Shown one piece after another: positions 1 through 8,387 of a stretch of 64,000 nucleotides of DNA. Position numbers and translations under genes: made by a program. The stretch is from Pseudomonas flexibilis. Lineage in GTDB: Bacteria; Pseudomonadota; Gammaproteobacteria; Pseudomonadales; Pseudomonadaceae. Under the pieces are notes generated by a model, which worked only from the letters and a program-made list of their open reading frames with translations, did not search any database and was not told the DNA's origin. The number at the start of each line of letters is the position of its first letter. Positions within the stretch are counted from its first letter, which is position 1. Location of the stretch: assembly GCF_000802425.1 (NCBI RefSeq), contig NZ_JRUD01000027.1:1-64000 (forward strand). Direction: 5' to 3'.

Positions 1-93
1 CCCCGGCCGCGGGGGTGCCTGGCCCGCAAGCTGGCCAGGATCGCCTTTGCCCTGATGAAGAAGCGGGAGGATTACATCCCTCGAACTGCCTAA
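1..93 (+). pseudogene. IS110-like transposase, C-terminal 30 codons (5' end outside window)
   Basis: The frame from base 1 stays open to a TAA at 91-93 and encodes a basic tail with the run ARKLARIAFALMKKREDY. This resembles the end of IS110/IS116/IS902 transposases, where a helix of the form RKL..IAFALMKK follows the transposase_20 domain. No start is in view, so it may be the end of an intact element or a remnant. IS110 elements usually lack terminal inverted repeats and none is seen in the 52 bp before the next gene. The family assignment rests on a short match. Confidence 0.5.
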
Positions 94-145
94 AAGCGCT
101 TGCAGGGCAACATAGAATCTCCCACGAAAAGCGGGCGGCTGTCCG

Positions 146-1516
146 CTATTTAAGCGCCTTCCAGGCCTTGAGCATCCACACGCGCTTGGCCTGCTCGGCG
201 CGGGCCGGCAAAGTGGTCTCGTCGTCAACGCCCACCGGTTGCAGCGCCAGCTCATGCAGCTTGTGCAGCTCGCCGTACAGGCGATCGGCCTCGGTCACCT
301 CCAGTACGCCGCGCGCCAGGCGCAGCCAGACCAGCATGCGTTCCAGGCGCGGCAGCTGCTCGGGTAGCTCGCTCGGTTGGCGCTGGTAGTTCTCCAGCGG
401 CAGGGCGCCGATCTCCTCGTGCAGGAACTGGGTCAGCCAGCGGCCGATGGCCGCCGCGCCGGCACGCGTGCCGCGCGGGTTGCGTTGTTGGGTCCAGCTG
501 CGCGCGAGCAGCCAGTGCGCCAGTTGCAGCGAGAACAGACCCCAGCGGGTGTCGTCCAGCTCGGCGGCGAACTGCTGCGGCGCGACTTGGCGCGCCGCTT
601 CGTCGAGCTGTCCGGCGACGACGCGCGGGCGCCACTCGGCGAGCAGCGCGTCCAGCGCTTCGCGTAGCGCGTGGCTGCTCACCCGGGGCGCGGCCTGGCC
701 GAGGCTGCTAAGCAGCGCGCGCAGGTCGATCAGTTGCTGCAGCCACTGCTCCAGCAGTTTCCAGTGGCCGGTGAAGCGGTACTGCTCGGCCAGCCGCTGG
801 CTGCTGCCCAGCAGGTGCCAGGCCAGCGCCGCGAACACCTCGTCCAGCGGCTGTTCGGCGTGCAGCGTCGGCGCCGGCAGGCTCAGGCTGTAGCTGCCGG
901 TATCGAACAACCGGTAGCCGCGCTCGGCCTTGCTGATGTCGCAGGGCACCAGCGGCAGGTCGGTCGCCAGGCCCATGGCCAGCTCCAGCAGCGCCTCGGG
1001 TCGGCCCTTGCGCAGCTCCAGCTCCAGCTCGCAGATCTCTTCTTCGCGACCGTCGGCCAGCACCTTGCCGAGGTCCAGGGCGGCCTCGATCAGCACCTCC
1101 TCCTCGCCTTCACCCCAGCCGATGTCGGCCTTCTCGCGCACGAAATCGGTGGTGAACAGCGGCTGCAGGCTGGCCTTGTCCAGCTCGGCCAGGCTGGCCG
1201 GCCAGCAGTCGTCGCCGAGCAGCGCCGGGTCCAGCTCGGGGCGCTGCAGGTACCAGTCCCACTCGTTGCGCTCGGACAGCCCGGCCACACTCTGGCCTCG
1301 GCTCTTCAGGGTCTGGATGAACTGCTCGCCGTCGCGGCGCAGGCGCAGCGCGACCCGTGCGTGAGCCAAATCCCGACTGGCGGTGTCGTAATACTGGTTG
1401 TACAGCTCGACGCGCCGCCAGCCACTGCGATTGCGCCCGGCCAGCAGCGGATGGTCGCGCAGCGCCGCCAGGGAGGCGCGGCTGGCGCGCAGTTTGATTT
1501 CGGTTTCTTTGTTCAT
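146..1516 (-). CDS. CYTH and CHAD domain protein, inorganic triphosphatase (YgiF-like)
   Basis: Predicted cytoplasmic inorganic triphosphatase of 456 aa. The N-terminus begins with the CYTH signature ExExK (E4, E6, K8), whose acidic and basic residues line a triphosphate tunnel in this family. Roughly residues 1-205 form CYTH. The helical remainder fits the CHAD domain, which binds polyphosphate in characterised proteins. Length is close to E. coli YgiF (433 aa). The ATG at 1516 is chosen because it places ExExK at the extreme N-terminus; a GTG 14 codons upstream is also in frame, and no good ribosome site precedes either. It is divergent from the phosphate-transport genes, suggesting a link to phosphate or polyphosphate handling. 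CYTH is clear; CHAD is less certain. Confidence 0.85.
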   Translation of the reverse strand: MNKETEIKLRASRASLAALRDHPLLAGRNRSGWRRVELYNQYYDTASRDLAHARVALRLRRDGEQFIQTLKSRGQSVAGLSERNEWDWYLQRPELDPALLGDDCWPASLAELDKASLQPLFTTDFVREKADIGWGEGEEEVLIEAALDLGKVLADGREEEICELELELRKGRPEALLELAMGLATDLPLVPCDISKAERGYRLFDTGSYSLSLPAPTLHAEQPLDEVFAALAWHLLGSSQRLAEQYRFTGHWKLLEQWLQQLIDLRALLSSLGQAAPRVSSHALREALDALLAEWRPRVVAGQLDEAARQVAPQQFAAELDDTRWGLFSLQLAHWLLARSWTQQRNPRGTRAGAAAIGRWLTQFLHEEIGALPLENYQRQPSELPEQLPRLERMLVWLRLARGVLEVTEADRLYGELHKLHELALQPVGVDDETTLPARAEQAKRVWMLKAWKALK

Positions 1517-1542
1517 GGAGGAGTCTCGCGAAAATGGCGTGC

Positions 1543-1548
1543 ATTGTA
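1543..1548 (-). promoter_or_regulatory. candidate -10 box for the CYTH gene
   Basis: Read on the minus strand this is TACAAT, a good sigma70 -10, 27 bp upstream of the CYTH start codon. No convincing -35 lies at the right spacing, so this is a candidate only. Confidence 0.3.
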
Positions 1549-1632
1549 CGGGCAGCACGAGCGGCAGGCGTCACATGCGTAAAATTGTTTCAGATCAGTG
1601 ACACGAACTGGCCGGCAACGCGAGGCGGCTCT

Positions 1633-1638
1633 TATAAT
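1633..1638 (+). promoter_or_regulatory. candidate -10 box for the DUF47-pit operon
   Basis: A perfect TATAAT stands 28 bp upstream of the DUF47 start in an otherwise GC-rich region. The -35 position is weak, suggesting an activator-dependent promoter. A GTCAC/GTGAC inverted repeat (1570-1574 and 1598-1602) lies further upstream but does not match the Pho box well. Confidence 0.45.
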
Positions 1639-1666
1639 CCGCCATCTTTCAAACAGGGTCCCCCCT

Positions 1667-2344
1667 ATGCCAACCAACCCCTTCGTCAGCCTGTTCGGGC
1701 GTTCGCCCATCGGCCCCATGCAGCAGCATATGGCCAAGGCGCACGAATGCGCGGCCCAACTGGTCCCCTTCTTCCAGGCGGTGATCGCCGAGGACTGGGA
1801 GCGCGTCGAGCTGCTCCAGAAGGACATGGCCCGGATGGAGAACGAGGCCGACAAGCTCAAGAAGGACGTTCGCCAGCACCTGCCCAAGAGCCTGTTCCTG
1901 CCGGTGCCGCGTTCGGACCTGCTCGACCTGCTCAGCGTGCAGGACAAGATTCCCAACCGCGCCAAGGACATCGCCGGACTGATGCTCGGCCGCACCATGG
2001 TCATCCCCCAGCCGCTGCAGGCGCCGATGCTGAACTATGTCAGCCGCTGCGTAGAAGCCAGCGCCCAGGCGCTCAAGGCGCTCAAGGAGCTGGATTCGCT
2101 GCTCGAGACCGGCTTCAGCGGCCGCGAGGTGGCGCTGGTCGAGAAGATGGTCGAGGAACTCGAGGAGATCGAGCGCGACACCGATCGCATGCAGATCACC
2201 ATTCGGCGCGCGCTGTACGCCCTGGAAAAGGACCTTCCGCCCGTCGATGTGATGTTCATGTACAAGATCATCGAGTGGGTCGGGGATGTCGCCGACCGTG
2301 CCGAGCGTGTCGGCAATCGTCTGGAACAACTGCTGGCGCGCTAA
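1667..2344 (+). CDS. DUF47/TIGR00153 family PhoU-like protein, Pit accessory protein
   Basis: Encodes a 225 aa all-helical, charged cytoplasmic protein of the DUF47 (YkaA/TIGR00153) family, distantly related to PhoU. These proteins are commonly encoded immediately before a Pit-type transporter and are thought to modulate it. The long amphipathic segments rich in E, R and K around residues 50-75 and 150-190 fit the PhoU-like helical bundle. The start at MPTNPFVSLFGRSP matches the family N-terminus. The pit gene begins 40 bp downstream, so the two are probably co-transcribed from the promoter near 1633. Family identity is clear; regulation of Pit is inferred from the context. Confidence 0.9.
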   Translation: MPTNPFVSLFGRSPIGPMQQHMAKAHECAAQLVPFFQAVIAEDWERVELLQKDMARMENEADKLKKDVRQHLPKSLFLPVPRSDLLDLLSVQDKIPNRAKDIAGLMLGRTMVIPQPLQAPMLNYVSRCVEASAQALKALKELDSLLETGFSGREVALVEKMVEELEEIERDTDRMQITIRRALYALEKDLPPVDVMFMYKIIEWVGDVADRAERVGNRLEQLLAR

Positions 2345-2384
2345 GCGCCAGCGTCCTTTTTTAGGTATTTACAGGTAATTCGTT

Positions 2385-3650
2385 ATGTCTCTTGTCGCGG
2401 ACTACGGCTTCGTGCTGCTGGTGCTCGCCTGCGCGTTCGGTTTTTTCATGGCCTGGGGGGTGGGTGCCAACGACGTGGCCAACGCCATGGGTACCTCGGT
2501 GGGTTCCAAGGCGCTGACCATCAAGCAGGCGATTCTCATCGCCATGGTCTTCGAGTTCTGCGGGGCCTACTTCGCCGGCGGTGAAGTGACCGAAACCATC
2601 AAGAACGGCATCCTCGACGCCACCCAGATCCCGCCTGACCTGTTCATCCTCGGCATGATGTCCTCGCTGCTGGCCGCCGGTGCCTGGCTGATGATCGCGT
2701 CGGTGAAGGGCTGGCCGGTGTCCACCACTCACTCCATCGTCGGTGCGGTGATCGGCTTCGGCGCCGTCGGCGTGTCGGTCGATGCGGTCAACTGGGGCGC
2801 CATCGGCCCGATCGTCGCCAGCTGGGTGGTGACGCCCTTCATGTCCGGGGTGATCGCCTTCGGCCTGTTCATGAGCGTGCAGGCGCTGATCATGAACACC
2901 GACAACCCGTTCCAGAAGGCCAAGCGCTACGTGCCGGTGTACATGTTCCTGACCGGCTTCATGGTCTCGATCATGACCTTCAGCAAGGGCCTCAAGCACG
3001 TCGGCATCAACCTGTCGTCCGCCGAAAGCCTGCTGCTCTCCATCGGCGTCGGCCTGCTGGTGGCCCTGATCGGCATCGCCTTGCTCAGCCGCATCAAGGT
3101 CGATGAAGAAGCCGACAAGGCCTTCCACTACGCCAGCGTCGAGAAGGTCTTCGCGGTGCTGATGATCTTCACCGCCTGCTCCATGGCCTTCGCCCACGGT
3201 GCCAACGACGTGGCCAACGCGGTCGGTCCGCTGGCCGCCGTGGTGGGCGCCATCCAGGCCGGTGGCGACATGCTGGTCGGTGCCAAGTCCGCCGTGCCGG
3301 GCTGGGTGCTGCTGCTGGGCGCCATCGGCATCGTGATCGGCCTGGCCACCTACGGCTGGAAGGTGATCGCCACCATCGGCAAGGGCATCACCGAACTGAC
3401 CCCCAGCCGCGGTTTCGCCGCCGAGCTGGCCACCGCCACCACCGTGGTGGCCGCCTCCGCCCTCGGCCTGCCGATCTCCACCACCCACACCCTGGTGGGT
3501 GCGGTGCTGGGTATCGGTATTGCCCGTGGCATCGGCGCCCTGAACCTGGGCGTGATCGGCAAGATCTTCACCTCCTGGCTGGTGACCCTGCCGGTCGGTG
3601 CCGGTCTGTCGATCCTGTTCTTCCTGATCTTCCGCGCGATCTTCACCTGA
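2385..3650 (+). CDS. pit: low-affinity inorganic phosphate transporter, PiT/PHO4 family
   Basis: Integral membrane phosphate:cation symporter of 421 aa. The two signature repeats of the PHO4 family are present: GANDVANA at residues 27-34 and again at 272-279, reflecting internal duplication. STTHSIVGAV and STTHTLVGAV mark the matching second repeat motifs. Ten or more hydrophobic segments are evident, with a hydrophilic central loop near residues 180-250. It follows the DUF47 protein gene and is closed by a strong hairpin terminator at 3660-3690, so the pair forms a compact operon. In this family it serves housekeeping uptake of metal-phosphate when the PstSCAB system is not induced. Confidence 0.95.
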   Translation: MSLVADYGFVLLVLACAFGFFMAWGVGANDVANAMGTSVGSKALTIKQAILIAMVFEFCGAYFAGGEVTETIKNGILDATQIPPDLFILGMMSSLLAAGAWLMIASVKGWPVSTTHSIVGAVIGFGAVGVSVDAVNWGAIGPIVASWVVTPFMSGVIAFGLFMSVQALIMNTDNPFQKAKRYVPVYMFLTGFMVSIMTFSKGLKHVGINLSSAESLLLSIGVGLLVALIGIALLSRIKVDEEADKAFHYASVEKVFAVLMIFTACSMAFAHGANDVANAVGPLAAVVGAIQAGGDMLVGAKSAVPGWVLLLGAIGIVIGLATYGWKVIATIGKGITELTPSRGFAAELATATTVVAASALGLPISTTHTLVGAVLGIGIARGIGALNLGVIGKIFTSWLVTLPVGAGLSILFFLIFRAIFT

Positions 3651-3659
3651 CCGCCCGCA

Positions 3660-3690
3660 GACGCCATGCCTCGCCGGCATGGCGTCTTTC
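3660..3690 (+). terminator. rho-independent terminator after pit
   Basis: Perfect 11-bp stem GACGCCATGCC (3660-3670) paired with GGCATGGCGTC (3676-3686), a 5-base loop, then TTTC. It lies 10 bp after the pit stop codon. Confidence 0.8.
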
Positions 3691-3731
3691 GTGCTTCACT
3701 CCGGGCTTGATCGCACGCACGGAGATGGTCG

Positions 3732-4883
3732 ATGCCCCTTCCCTCGCTCCAGCAGCAATTCGCCGCGCTGATCGCCGCGCCCTCGGTGAGCTGCACTCAG
3801 CCGTCCCTCGATCAGTCCAACCGCGAGGTCATCGTCCTGCTGGAAAGCTGGCTCGGCGCGTTGGGCTTTCATTGCGACGTCCAGCAGGTGCAGCCCGGCA
3901 AGTTCAACCTGCTGGCCAGTCGCGGCAGCGGTCCCGGCGGGCTGGTGCTGGCCGGGCACAGCGATACCGTGCCCTGTGACCCGGCACTGTGGCGCAGCGA
4001 TCCCTGGCGGCTGGCCGAGCGCGACGGCCGCTGGTACGGCCTGGGCGCCTGCGACATGAAGGGCTTCTTCCCGCTGGTCATCGAGGCCGTGCGCGGTCTG
4101 CTCGACCGACCGTTCCGCCAGCCGCTGCTGATTCTCGCCACCTGCGACGAGGAAAGCTCCATGAGCGGCGCCCGCGCCCTGGCCGAGGCCGGCCGGCCGC
4201 TGGGGCGCGCGGCGGTGATCGGCGAGCCGACCGGCCTCAAGCCCATCCGCCTGCACAAAGGCGTGATGATGGAGCGGCTGGACATCACCGGCCAGAGCGG
4301 CCACAGCTCCGATCCCAGCCTTGGCCACAGCGCACTGGAGGCCATGCACGCGGCCATCGGCGAGCTGCTGGCACTGCGTGCCGAGTGGCAGCGCGACTTC
4401 CACAACCCGCTGTTCCGGGTCGCAGTGCCGACGCTCAACCTGGGTTGCATCCACGGCGGCGACAACCCCAATCGCATCTGCGGTCGCTGCGCACTGGAAT
4501 TCGACCTGCGGCCCCTGCCGGGCATGCACGCCGACAGTCTGCGCGCAGCGATCCGCGAGCGGCTGCGGCCAGTGGCCGAGCGGCACCAGGTGCGCATGGA
4601 CTTCGCGCCGCTGTTTCCGGAGGTGCCGCCCTTCGAGGAGTCCGCGGACAGCGAGCTGGTGCGCCTGGCCGAGCGACTCACCGGGCATGCGGCCGAGGCG
4701 GTGGCGTTCGGCACCGAGGCGCCGTATCTTCAGCAGCTCGGTTGTCAGACCCTGGTGCTCGGCCCCGGCGATATCGCCTGCGCCCACCAGCCGGACGAAT
4801 ACCTGGCCCTGGAGCGCATCGAGCCGACCGTGCACCTGCTGCGCCGGCTGATCGAGCACTATTGCCTGCAACCGTCCACCTGA
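3732..4883 (+). CDS. argE: acetylornithine deacetylase
   Basis: Hydrolyses N-acetylornithine to ornithine and acetate in the linear arginine route. The 383 aa product is an M20-family di-zinc amidohydrolase: HSDTVP with metal-binding H76 and catalytic D78, the bridging Asp of GACDMKGF near D108, the catalytic/metal-binding Glu pair near E140-E141, and GTEAPYLQQLG near the C-terminus for a further zinc ligand. The length equals that of other ArgE proteins. A good ribosome site (GGAGATGG) precedes the ATG. argA follows after 30 bp, so two arginine genes sit together. Distinguishing ArgE from DapE or carboxypeptidase G relatives rests on length and the argA context. Confidence 0.93.
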   Translation: MPLPSLQQQFAALIAAPSVSCTQPSLDQSNREVIVLLESWLGALGFHCDVQQVQPGKFNLLASRGSGPGGLVLAGHSDTVPCDPALWRSDPWRLAERDGRWYGLGACDMKGFFPLVIEAVRGLLDRPFRQPLLILATCDEESSMSGARALAEAGRPLGRAAVIGEPTGLKPIRLHKGVMMERLDITGQSGHSSDPSLGHSALEAMHAAIGELLALRAEWQRDFHNPLFRVAVPTLNLGCIHGGDNPNRICGRCALEFDLRPLPGMHADSLRAAIRERLRPVAERHQVRMDFAPLFPEVPPFEESADSELVRLAERLTGHAAEAVAFGTEAPYLQQLGCQTLVLGPGDIACAHQPDEYLALERIEPTVHLLRRLIEHYCLQPST

Positions 4884-4913
4884 TCACGCCCCATTCGACA
4901 GGTCCCATCCTTC

Positions 4914-6218
4914 ATGCACGACTACGTCAGCTGGCTCCGCAATTCCTCGCCCTACATCAACGCGCACCGTGAGCGCACCTTCGTGGTCATGCTGCCGGGC
5001 GATGCCGTCGAGCACGCCAACTTCGGCAACATCGTCCACGACCTGGTGCTGCTGCACAGCCTCGGTGTGCGCCTGGTGCTGGTGCACGGCTCGCGGCCGC
5101 AGATCGAGGCGCGCCTGGCGCAGCGCGGGCTGACGCCGCGTTTCCACAAGGATCTGCGCATCACCGACCAGCCCACCCTGGAGTGCGTGATCGACGCGGT
5201 CGGCCAACTGCGCATCGCCATCGAGGCGCGGCTGTCCATGGACATGGCCGCTTCGCCCATGCAGGGCGCCCGCCTGCGGGTGACCGGCGGCAACTTCGTC
5301 ACCGCGCGACCGATCGGCGTGCTGGACGGCGTCGACTACCAGCACACCGGTGAGGTACGCCGCATCGACCGCAAGGGCGTCGGTCGCCAACTGGACGAGC
5401 GCAGCATCGTGCTGCTGTCCTCGCTCGGTTACTCGCCTACCGGTGAAATCTTCAACCTGGCCTGCGAGGACGTGGCCACCCGGGCCGCCGTGGAGCTGGG
5501 CGCCGACAAGCTGCTGCTGTTCGGCGCCGAACAGGGACTGCTGGATGACAGTGGCCGCCTGATTCGCGAGCTGCGTCCCCAGCAGGTGCCGCAGCATCTG
5601 CTGCGCCTCGGCGCCAGCGACCAGGCCAGCCTGCTCAAGGCCGCCGCGAGCGCCTGTCGGGGCGGGGTGAAGCGCTGCCACATGGTCAGCTACGCCCAGG
5701 ACGGCGCGTTGCTTAACGAGCTGTTCACCCGCGACGGCAGCGGCACGCTGATCGACCAGGAACAGTTCGAGTCGCTGCGCGAGGCGACCATCGCGGATGT
5801 TGGCGGCCTGCTGGAGCTGATCCGCCCGCTGGAGGAGCAGGGCATTCTGGTGCGGCGTTCGCGGGAAGTGCTGGAGCGCGAGATCGGCCAGTTCAGCGTG
5901 GTGGAGCGCGACGGATTGATCATCGCCTGCGCCGCGCTGTATCCGGTGCCGGACTCCGACTGGGGCGAGCTGGCCTGCCTGGCCGTGCATCCCGACTACC
6001 GCCATGGTCATCGCGGCGATGCGCTGCTCGAGCGCATCGAGGACCGCGCCCGTGCCCTGGGGCTCAAAACCCTGTTCGTGCTCACCACCCGCACCGCGCA
6101 CTGGTTCCAGGAACGCGGCTTCAAGGCCAGCGGCGTGGAACGCCTGCCGGCCGCGCGCGCCTCGCTGTACAACTACCAGCGCCAGTCGAAGGTGTTCGAA
6201 AAGCCGTTGAATCCGTAG
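4914..6218 (+). CDS. argA: amino-acid N-acetyltransferase (N-acetylglutamate synthase)
   Basis: Makes N-acetylglutamate from glutamate and acetyl-CoA, the first step of arginine synthesis. The 434 aa protein has the classic two-part ArgA build: an amino-acid-kinase-like domain (about 1-285; VLVHGSRPQIE near 60 and GGNFVTARP near 125), which in this family binds arginine as feedback inhibitor, and a GNAT domain (about 290-434) with the acetyl-CoA loop HPDYRHGHRGDALL. Many Pseudomonas also use ArgJ to recycle the acetyl group. The ribosome site is weak and argE ends 30 bp upstream, suggesting read-through transcription. A GTAG-like hairpin repeat follows at 6226-6256. Confidence 0.95.
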   Translation: MHDYVSWLRNSSPYINAHRERTFVVMLPGDAVEHANFGNIVHDLVLLHSLGVRLVLVHGSRPQIEARLAQRGLTPRFHKDLRITDQPTLECVIDAVGQLRIAIEARLSMDMAASPMQGARLRVTGGNFVTARPIGVLDGVDYQHTGEVRRIDRKGVGRQLDERSIVLLSSLGYSPTGEIFNLACEDVATRAAVELGADKLLLFGAEQGLLDDSGRLIRELRPQQVPQHLLRLGASDQASLLKAAASACRGGVKRCHMVSYAQDGALLNELFTRDGSGTLIDQEQFESLREATIADVGGLLELIRPLEEQGILVRRSREVLEREIGQFSVVERDGLIIACAALYPVPDSDWGELACLAVHPDYRHGHRGDALLERIEDRARALGLKTLFVLTTRTAHWFQERGFKASGVERLPAARASLYNYQRQSKVFEKPLNP

Positions 6219-6225
6219 CCGGAAC

Positions 6226-6256
6226 CTAGGGTGGTCAACGCTATGCGTTGGCCACC
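6226..6256. repeat. REP-like hairpin between argA and gshA
   Basis: CTAG head followed by a hairpin, GGTGGTCAACGC (6230-6241) against GCGTTGGCCACC (6245-6256), one mismatch. It matches the GTAGGGTGGACAACG repeat at 46289 and 54328 with a diverged head. It lies between the convergent stops of argA and gshA and could also act as a terminator. Confidence 0.6.
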
Positions 6257-6308
6257 GTGGCGGCCAGAACAGCGCTGACCGCCCACACGCCCGGCACGGC
6301 CACGCACG

Positions 6309-7892
6309 TCAGTGGGCGATATTCAGCAGGCTCGCCTGATAGGCCGCGACGAAGCTGTCGAAATCGCCTTCGTCCGCTGCCTCGATGCGTTGCTGGGCCA
6401 GCAGCGACTCGCGCGCCAGGCTTTCGAAGCGTGCCTGCTCGTCCGTCGCCAGGGGCGCGGCGAGCAGCGTTTGCGCATGCGCATGGCTCTGCCGGCGGGC
6501 GAACGCGGTGTGGCTTTCGCCACGCTCGCGCAAGGCCGCCAGAACCCGCGCCGATGGCGTGCGCTCGGCATCCTCCACCTTGGCCTGTTGGGCCTGCAGG
6601 GCGTTGACGTGGCCCTGGCCGCCGCGTGCGTGGTCGAGCAGCTCGGCGACCGGACGCATGTCCTGCAGCAGCTCAGTCGCCCACTGGTGCAGCTCCACGG
6701 ACTGCTTGCCGTTCTGCAGCTGCAGACCGGGACGGCGTCCTTCGGTGGCGGTCTTCAGGAAGTTGGCGGTGCAGCGGCCGCACTCGCCATCCATCAGCAG
6801 CGGGCTGTCCTGCAGCGCGCAATAGAGCAGGAAGGTGTCGAGGAACAGGGCCTCGGTCAGATCGATCCCCAGCGGCAGGAACGGGTCGATGTCCAGGCAG
6901 CGCACCTCCACGTACTGCACGCCGCGCGCCAGCAGGGCCTGCAGCGGGCGTTCGCCGGGAGCGGTGACGCGCTTGGGGCGGATGCTGGAGTAGTACTCGT
7001 TTTCGATCTGCAGCAGGTTGGTGTTCAGTTGCAGCCATTCGCCGTCACGCCGGGTGCCGATCGCCGCATACGCCGGGTAGGGCGTGGACACGGCGTTCAG
7101 CAGGCTCTCGGTGTAGCTGGCCAGGTCGTTGTAGCAGGGCGTCATGCCGGCCTGGGCGCTGTTCTGGTAGCCCAGGTCGCTCATGCGCAGGCTGGTGGCC
7201 CAGGGCAGGTACAGGGTGTCGGCGTCCAGCTGCTGCAACTGGTGGTTGCGCCCGCGCAGGAAGTTGGCATCCAGCGCCGGCGAGGCGCCGAACAGGTACA
7301 TCAGCAGCCAGCTGTAGCGGCGGAAATTGCGGATCAGGCCGATGTAACGTGCCGACTGGTAGTCGCGGGCGTCGCGGCTGTCGTTCTCGGCGGTCCGCAG
7401 CAGGGTCCACAGCGCCTCGGGCAGCGAGTAGTTGTAGTGGATGCCGGCGATGCACTGCATGGTCTTGCCGTAGCGCAGGGCCAGGCCCTTGCGGTAGACG
7501 TACTTCAGGCGACCCGTGTGCGAGCTGCCGTAGCGGGCGATCGGGATGTCTTCCTCGGCCGGCAGCGGGCCGGGCATGGAGGCGCTCCACAGGTACTCAC
7601 CGTCCAGCTTGCCGCAGGTGAAGCGATGGATGCGTTCCAGCTCGTCGAGGGTCTGCGCCGGATCGGTGCTGGTGCCGGTGATGAATTCCAGCAGCGCTTC
7701 GGAATAGTCGGTGGTGATCCGGTCGTGGGTCAGGGCCGAGCCCAGTGCCGCCGGGTGCGGCGTGAGCGCCAGCTGGCCCTGTTCATCGACCCGCAGGGTC
7801 TCGCGTTCGATGCCGTGCAGCGCCTGGCCGAGCAGGGGCAGATGCGCCGGCTCGCCCAGCAGGGCCAGGCGACGGGTGAGTAGATCGCTCAA
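6309..7892 (-). CDS. gshA: glutamate-cysteine ligase
   Basis: ATP-dependent ligation of glutamate and cysteine to gamma-glutamylcysteine, the first and limiting step of glutathione synthesis. The 527 aa length and N-terminal block [14 protein letters not shown] identify the proteobacterial type 1 GshA family. Conserved blocks include [24 protein letters not shown] and [10 protein letters not shown]. The start codon is TTG at 7892: it places [13 protein letters not shown] at the family N-terminus and AGGAAT lies 8 bases before it, with no better ATG. Use of TTG may limit translation. It is transcribed in the same direction as the tex-thioesterase pair but is separated by 104 bp holding two possible hairpins. 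Confidence 0.95.
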   Translation of the reverse strand: MSDLLTRRLALLGEPAHLPLLGQALHGIERETLRVDEQGQLALTPHPAALGSALTHDRITTDYSEALLEFITGTSTDPAQTLDELERIHRFTCGKLDGEYLWSASMPGPLPAEEDIPIARYGSSHTGRLKYVYRKGLALRYGKTMQCIAGIHYNYSLPEALWTLLRTAENDSRDARDYQSARYIGLIRNFRRYSWLLMYLFGASPALDANFLRGRNHQLQQLDADTLYLPWATSLRMSDLGYQNSAQAGMTPCYNDLASYTESLLNAVSTPYPAYAAIGTRRDGEWLQLNTNLLQIENEYYSSIRPKRVTAPGERPLQALLARGVQYVEVRCLDIDPFLPLGIDLTEALFLDTFLLYCALQDSPLLMDGECGRCTANFLKTATEGRRPGLQLQNGKQSVELHQWATELLQDMRPVAELLDHARGGQGHVNALQAQQAKVEDAERTPSARVLAALRERGESHTAFARRQSHAHAQTLLAAPLATDEQARFESLARESLLAQQRIEAADEGDFDSFVAAYQASLLNIAH

Positions 7893-7958
7893 TGTTCTGA
7901 ATTCCTACGCGCGAAGATCGACCCAATATGAGGTTGGACCTTCGCGACTACAAGAGCG

Positions 7959-7984
7959 CGGCGGCCCGCGCAAACAGGCCGCCG
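7959..7984 (-). terminator. hairpin between the thioesterase gene and gshA
   Basis: Perfect 8-bp stem CGGCGGCC/GGCCGCCG with a 10-base loop, 12 bp downstream of the thioesterase stop on the minus strand. There is no T-tract, so it is only a weak terminator candidate. A second imperfect hairpin (GCGAAG near 7912, CTTCGC near 7941) lies closer to gshA. Confidence 0.4.
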
Positions 7985-7996
7985 AACGGGAAAAGG

Positions 7997-8386
7997 TTAC
8001 AGGCAGGCGAAGGTGGCCTGCGCCTTGGCCACCAGCTTGTCGTTCTGGTGCACGTCCGCTTCGATGACCTGGGTGCGCCGACCGGCATGCACCACCCAGG
8101 CGCGGCAGACCAGCTCGCCGTCGCTCACGCTGCGGATGTAATTCACCTTGCACTCCAGGGTGACCGTGTTCGGTACCCCGTCGTTCAGGCTGTGGCTGGC
8201 CTGGCCCATGGTGGTGTCGATCAGCGAGAACAGCGCGCCGCCGTGCAGCTTGCCGTGCAGGTTGCGCAGCCCGTCGTGCATGTTCAGGCGCAGCAGCGCC
8301 TCGCCCTTCTCCACCGTGATGATTTCCAGGCCCAGCAGGCGCCCGAAGGCGCTGCTCTTGCCGATGGCTTCGTCTTGCAGGCTCAC
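7997..8386 (-). CDS. PaaI-type hotdog-fold thioesterase
   Basis: A 129 aa single hotdog-domain protein predicted to hydrolyse acyl-CoA thioesters. The family motif HGKLHGGALFSLIDTTMG (near 44-61) contains the helix and catalytic acidic residue typical of the PaaI/YbgC/DUF4442 group, and the strand VTLECKVNYIRSV follows. The substrate cannot be read from sequence. Translation starts at a GTG one base after the TAA of tex, preceded by GAGGAAG inside the tex 3' end, so the two genes are translationally coupled. The same pairing occurs in other pseudomonads (PA5201-PA5202 by memory). Confidence 0.85.
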   Translation of the reverse strand: MSLQDEAIGKSSAFGRLLGLEIITVEKGEALLRLNMHDGLRNLHGKLHGGALFSLIDTTMGQASHSLNDGVPNTVTLECKVNYIRSVSDGELVCRAWVVHAGRRTQVIEADVHQNDKLVAKAQATFACL

Positions 8387-8387
8387 G

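Noticed and set aside
1570-1605. Pho box upstream of the DUF47-pit operon
   Set aside because: GTCACA and TTTCA parts do not match two CTGTCAT repeats at the right spacing.
2361-3680. Long His/Gly-rich open frame opposite pit
   Set aside because: Low-complexity antisense frame of a well-supported gene.
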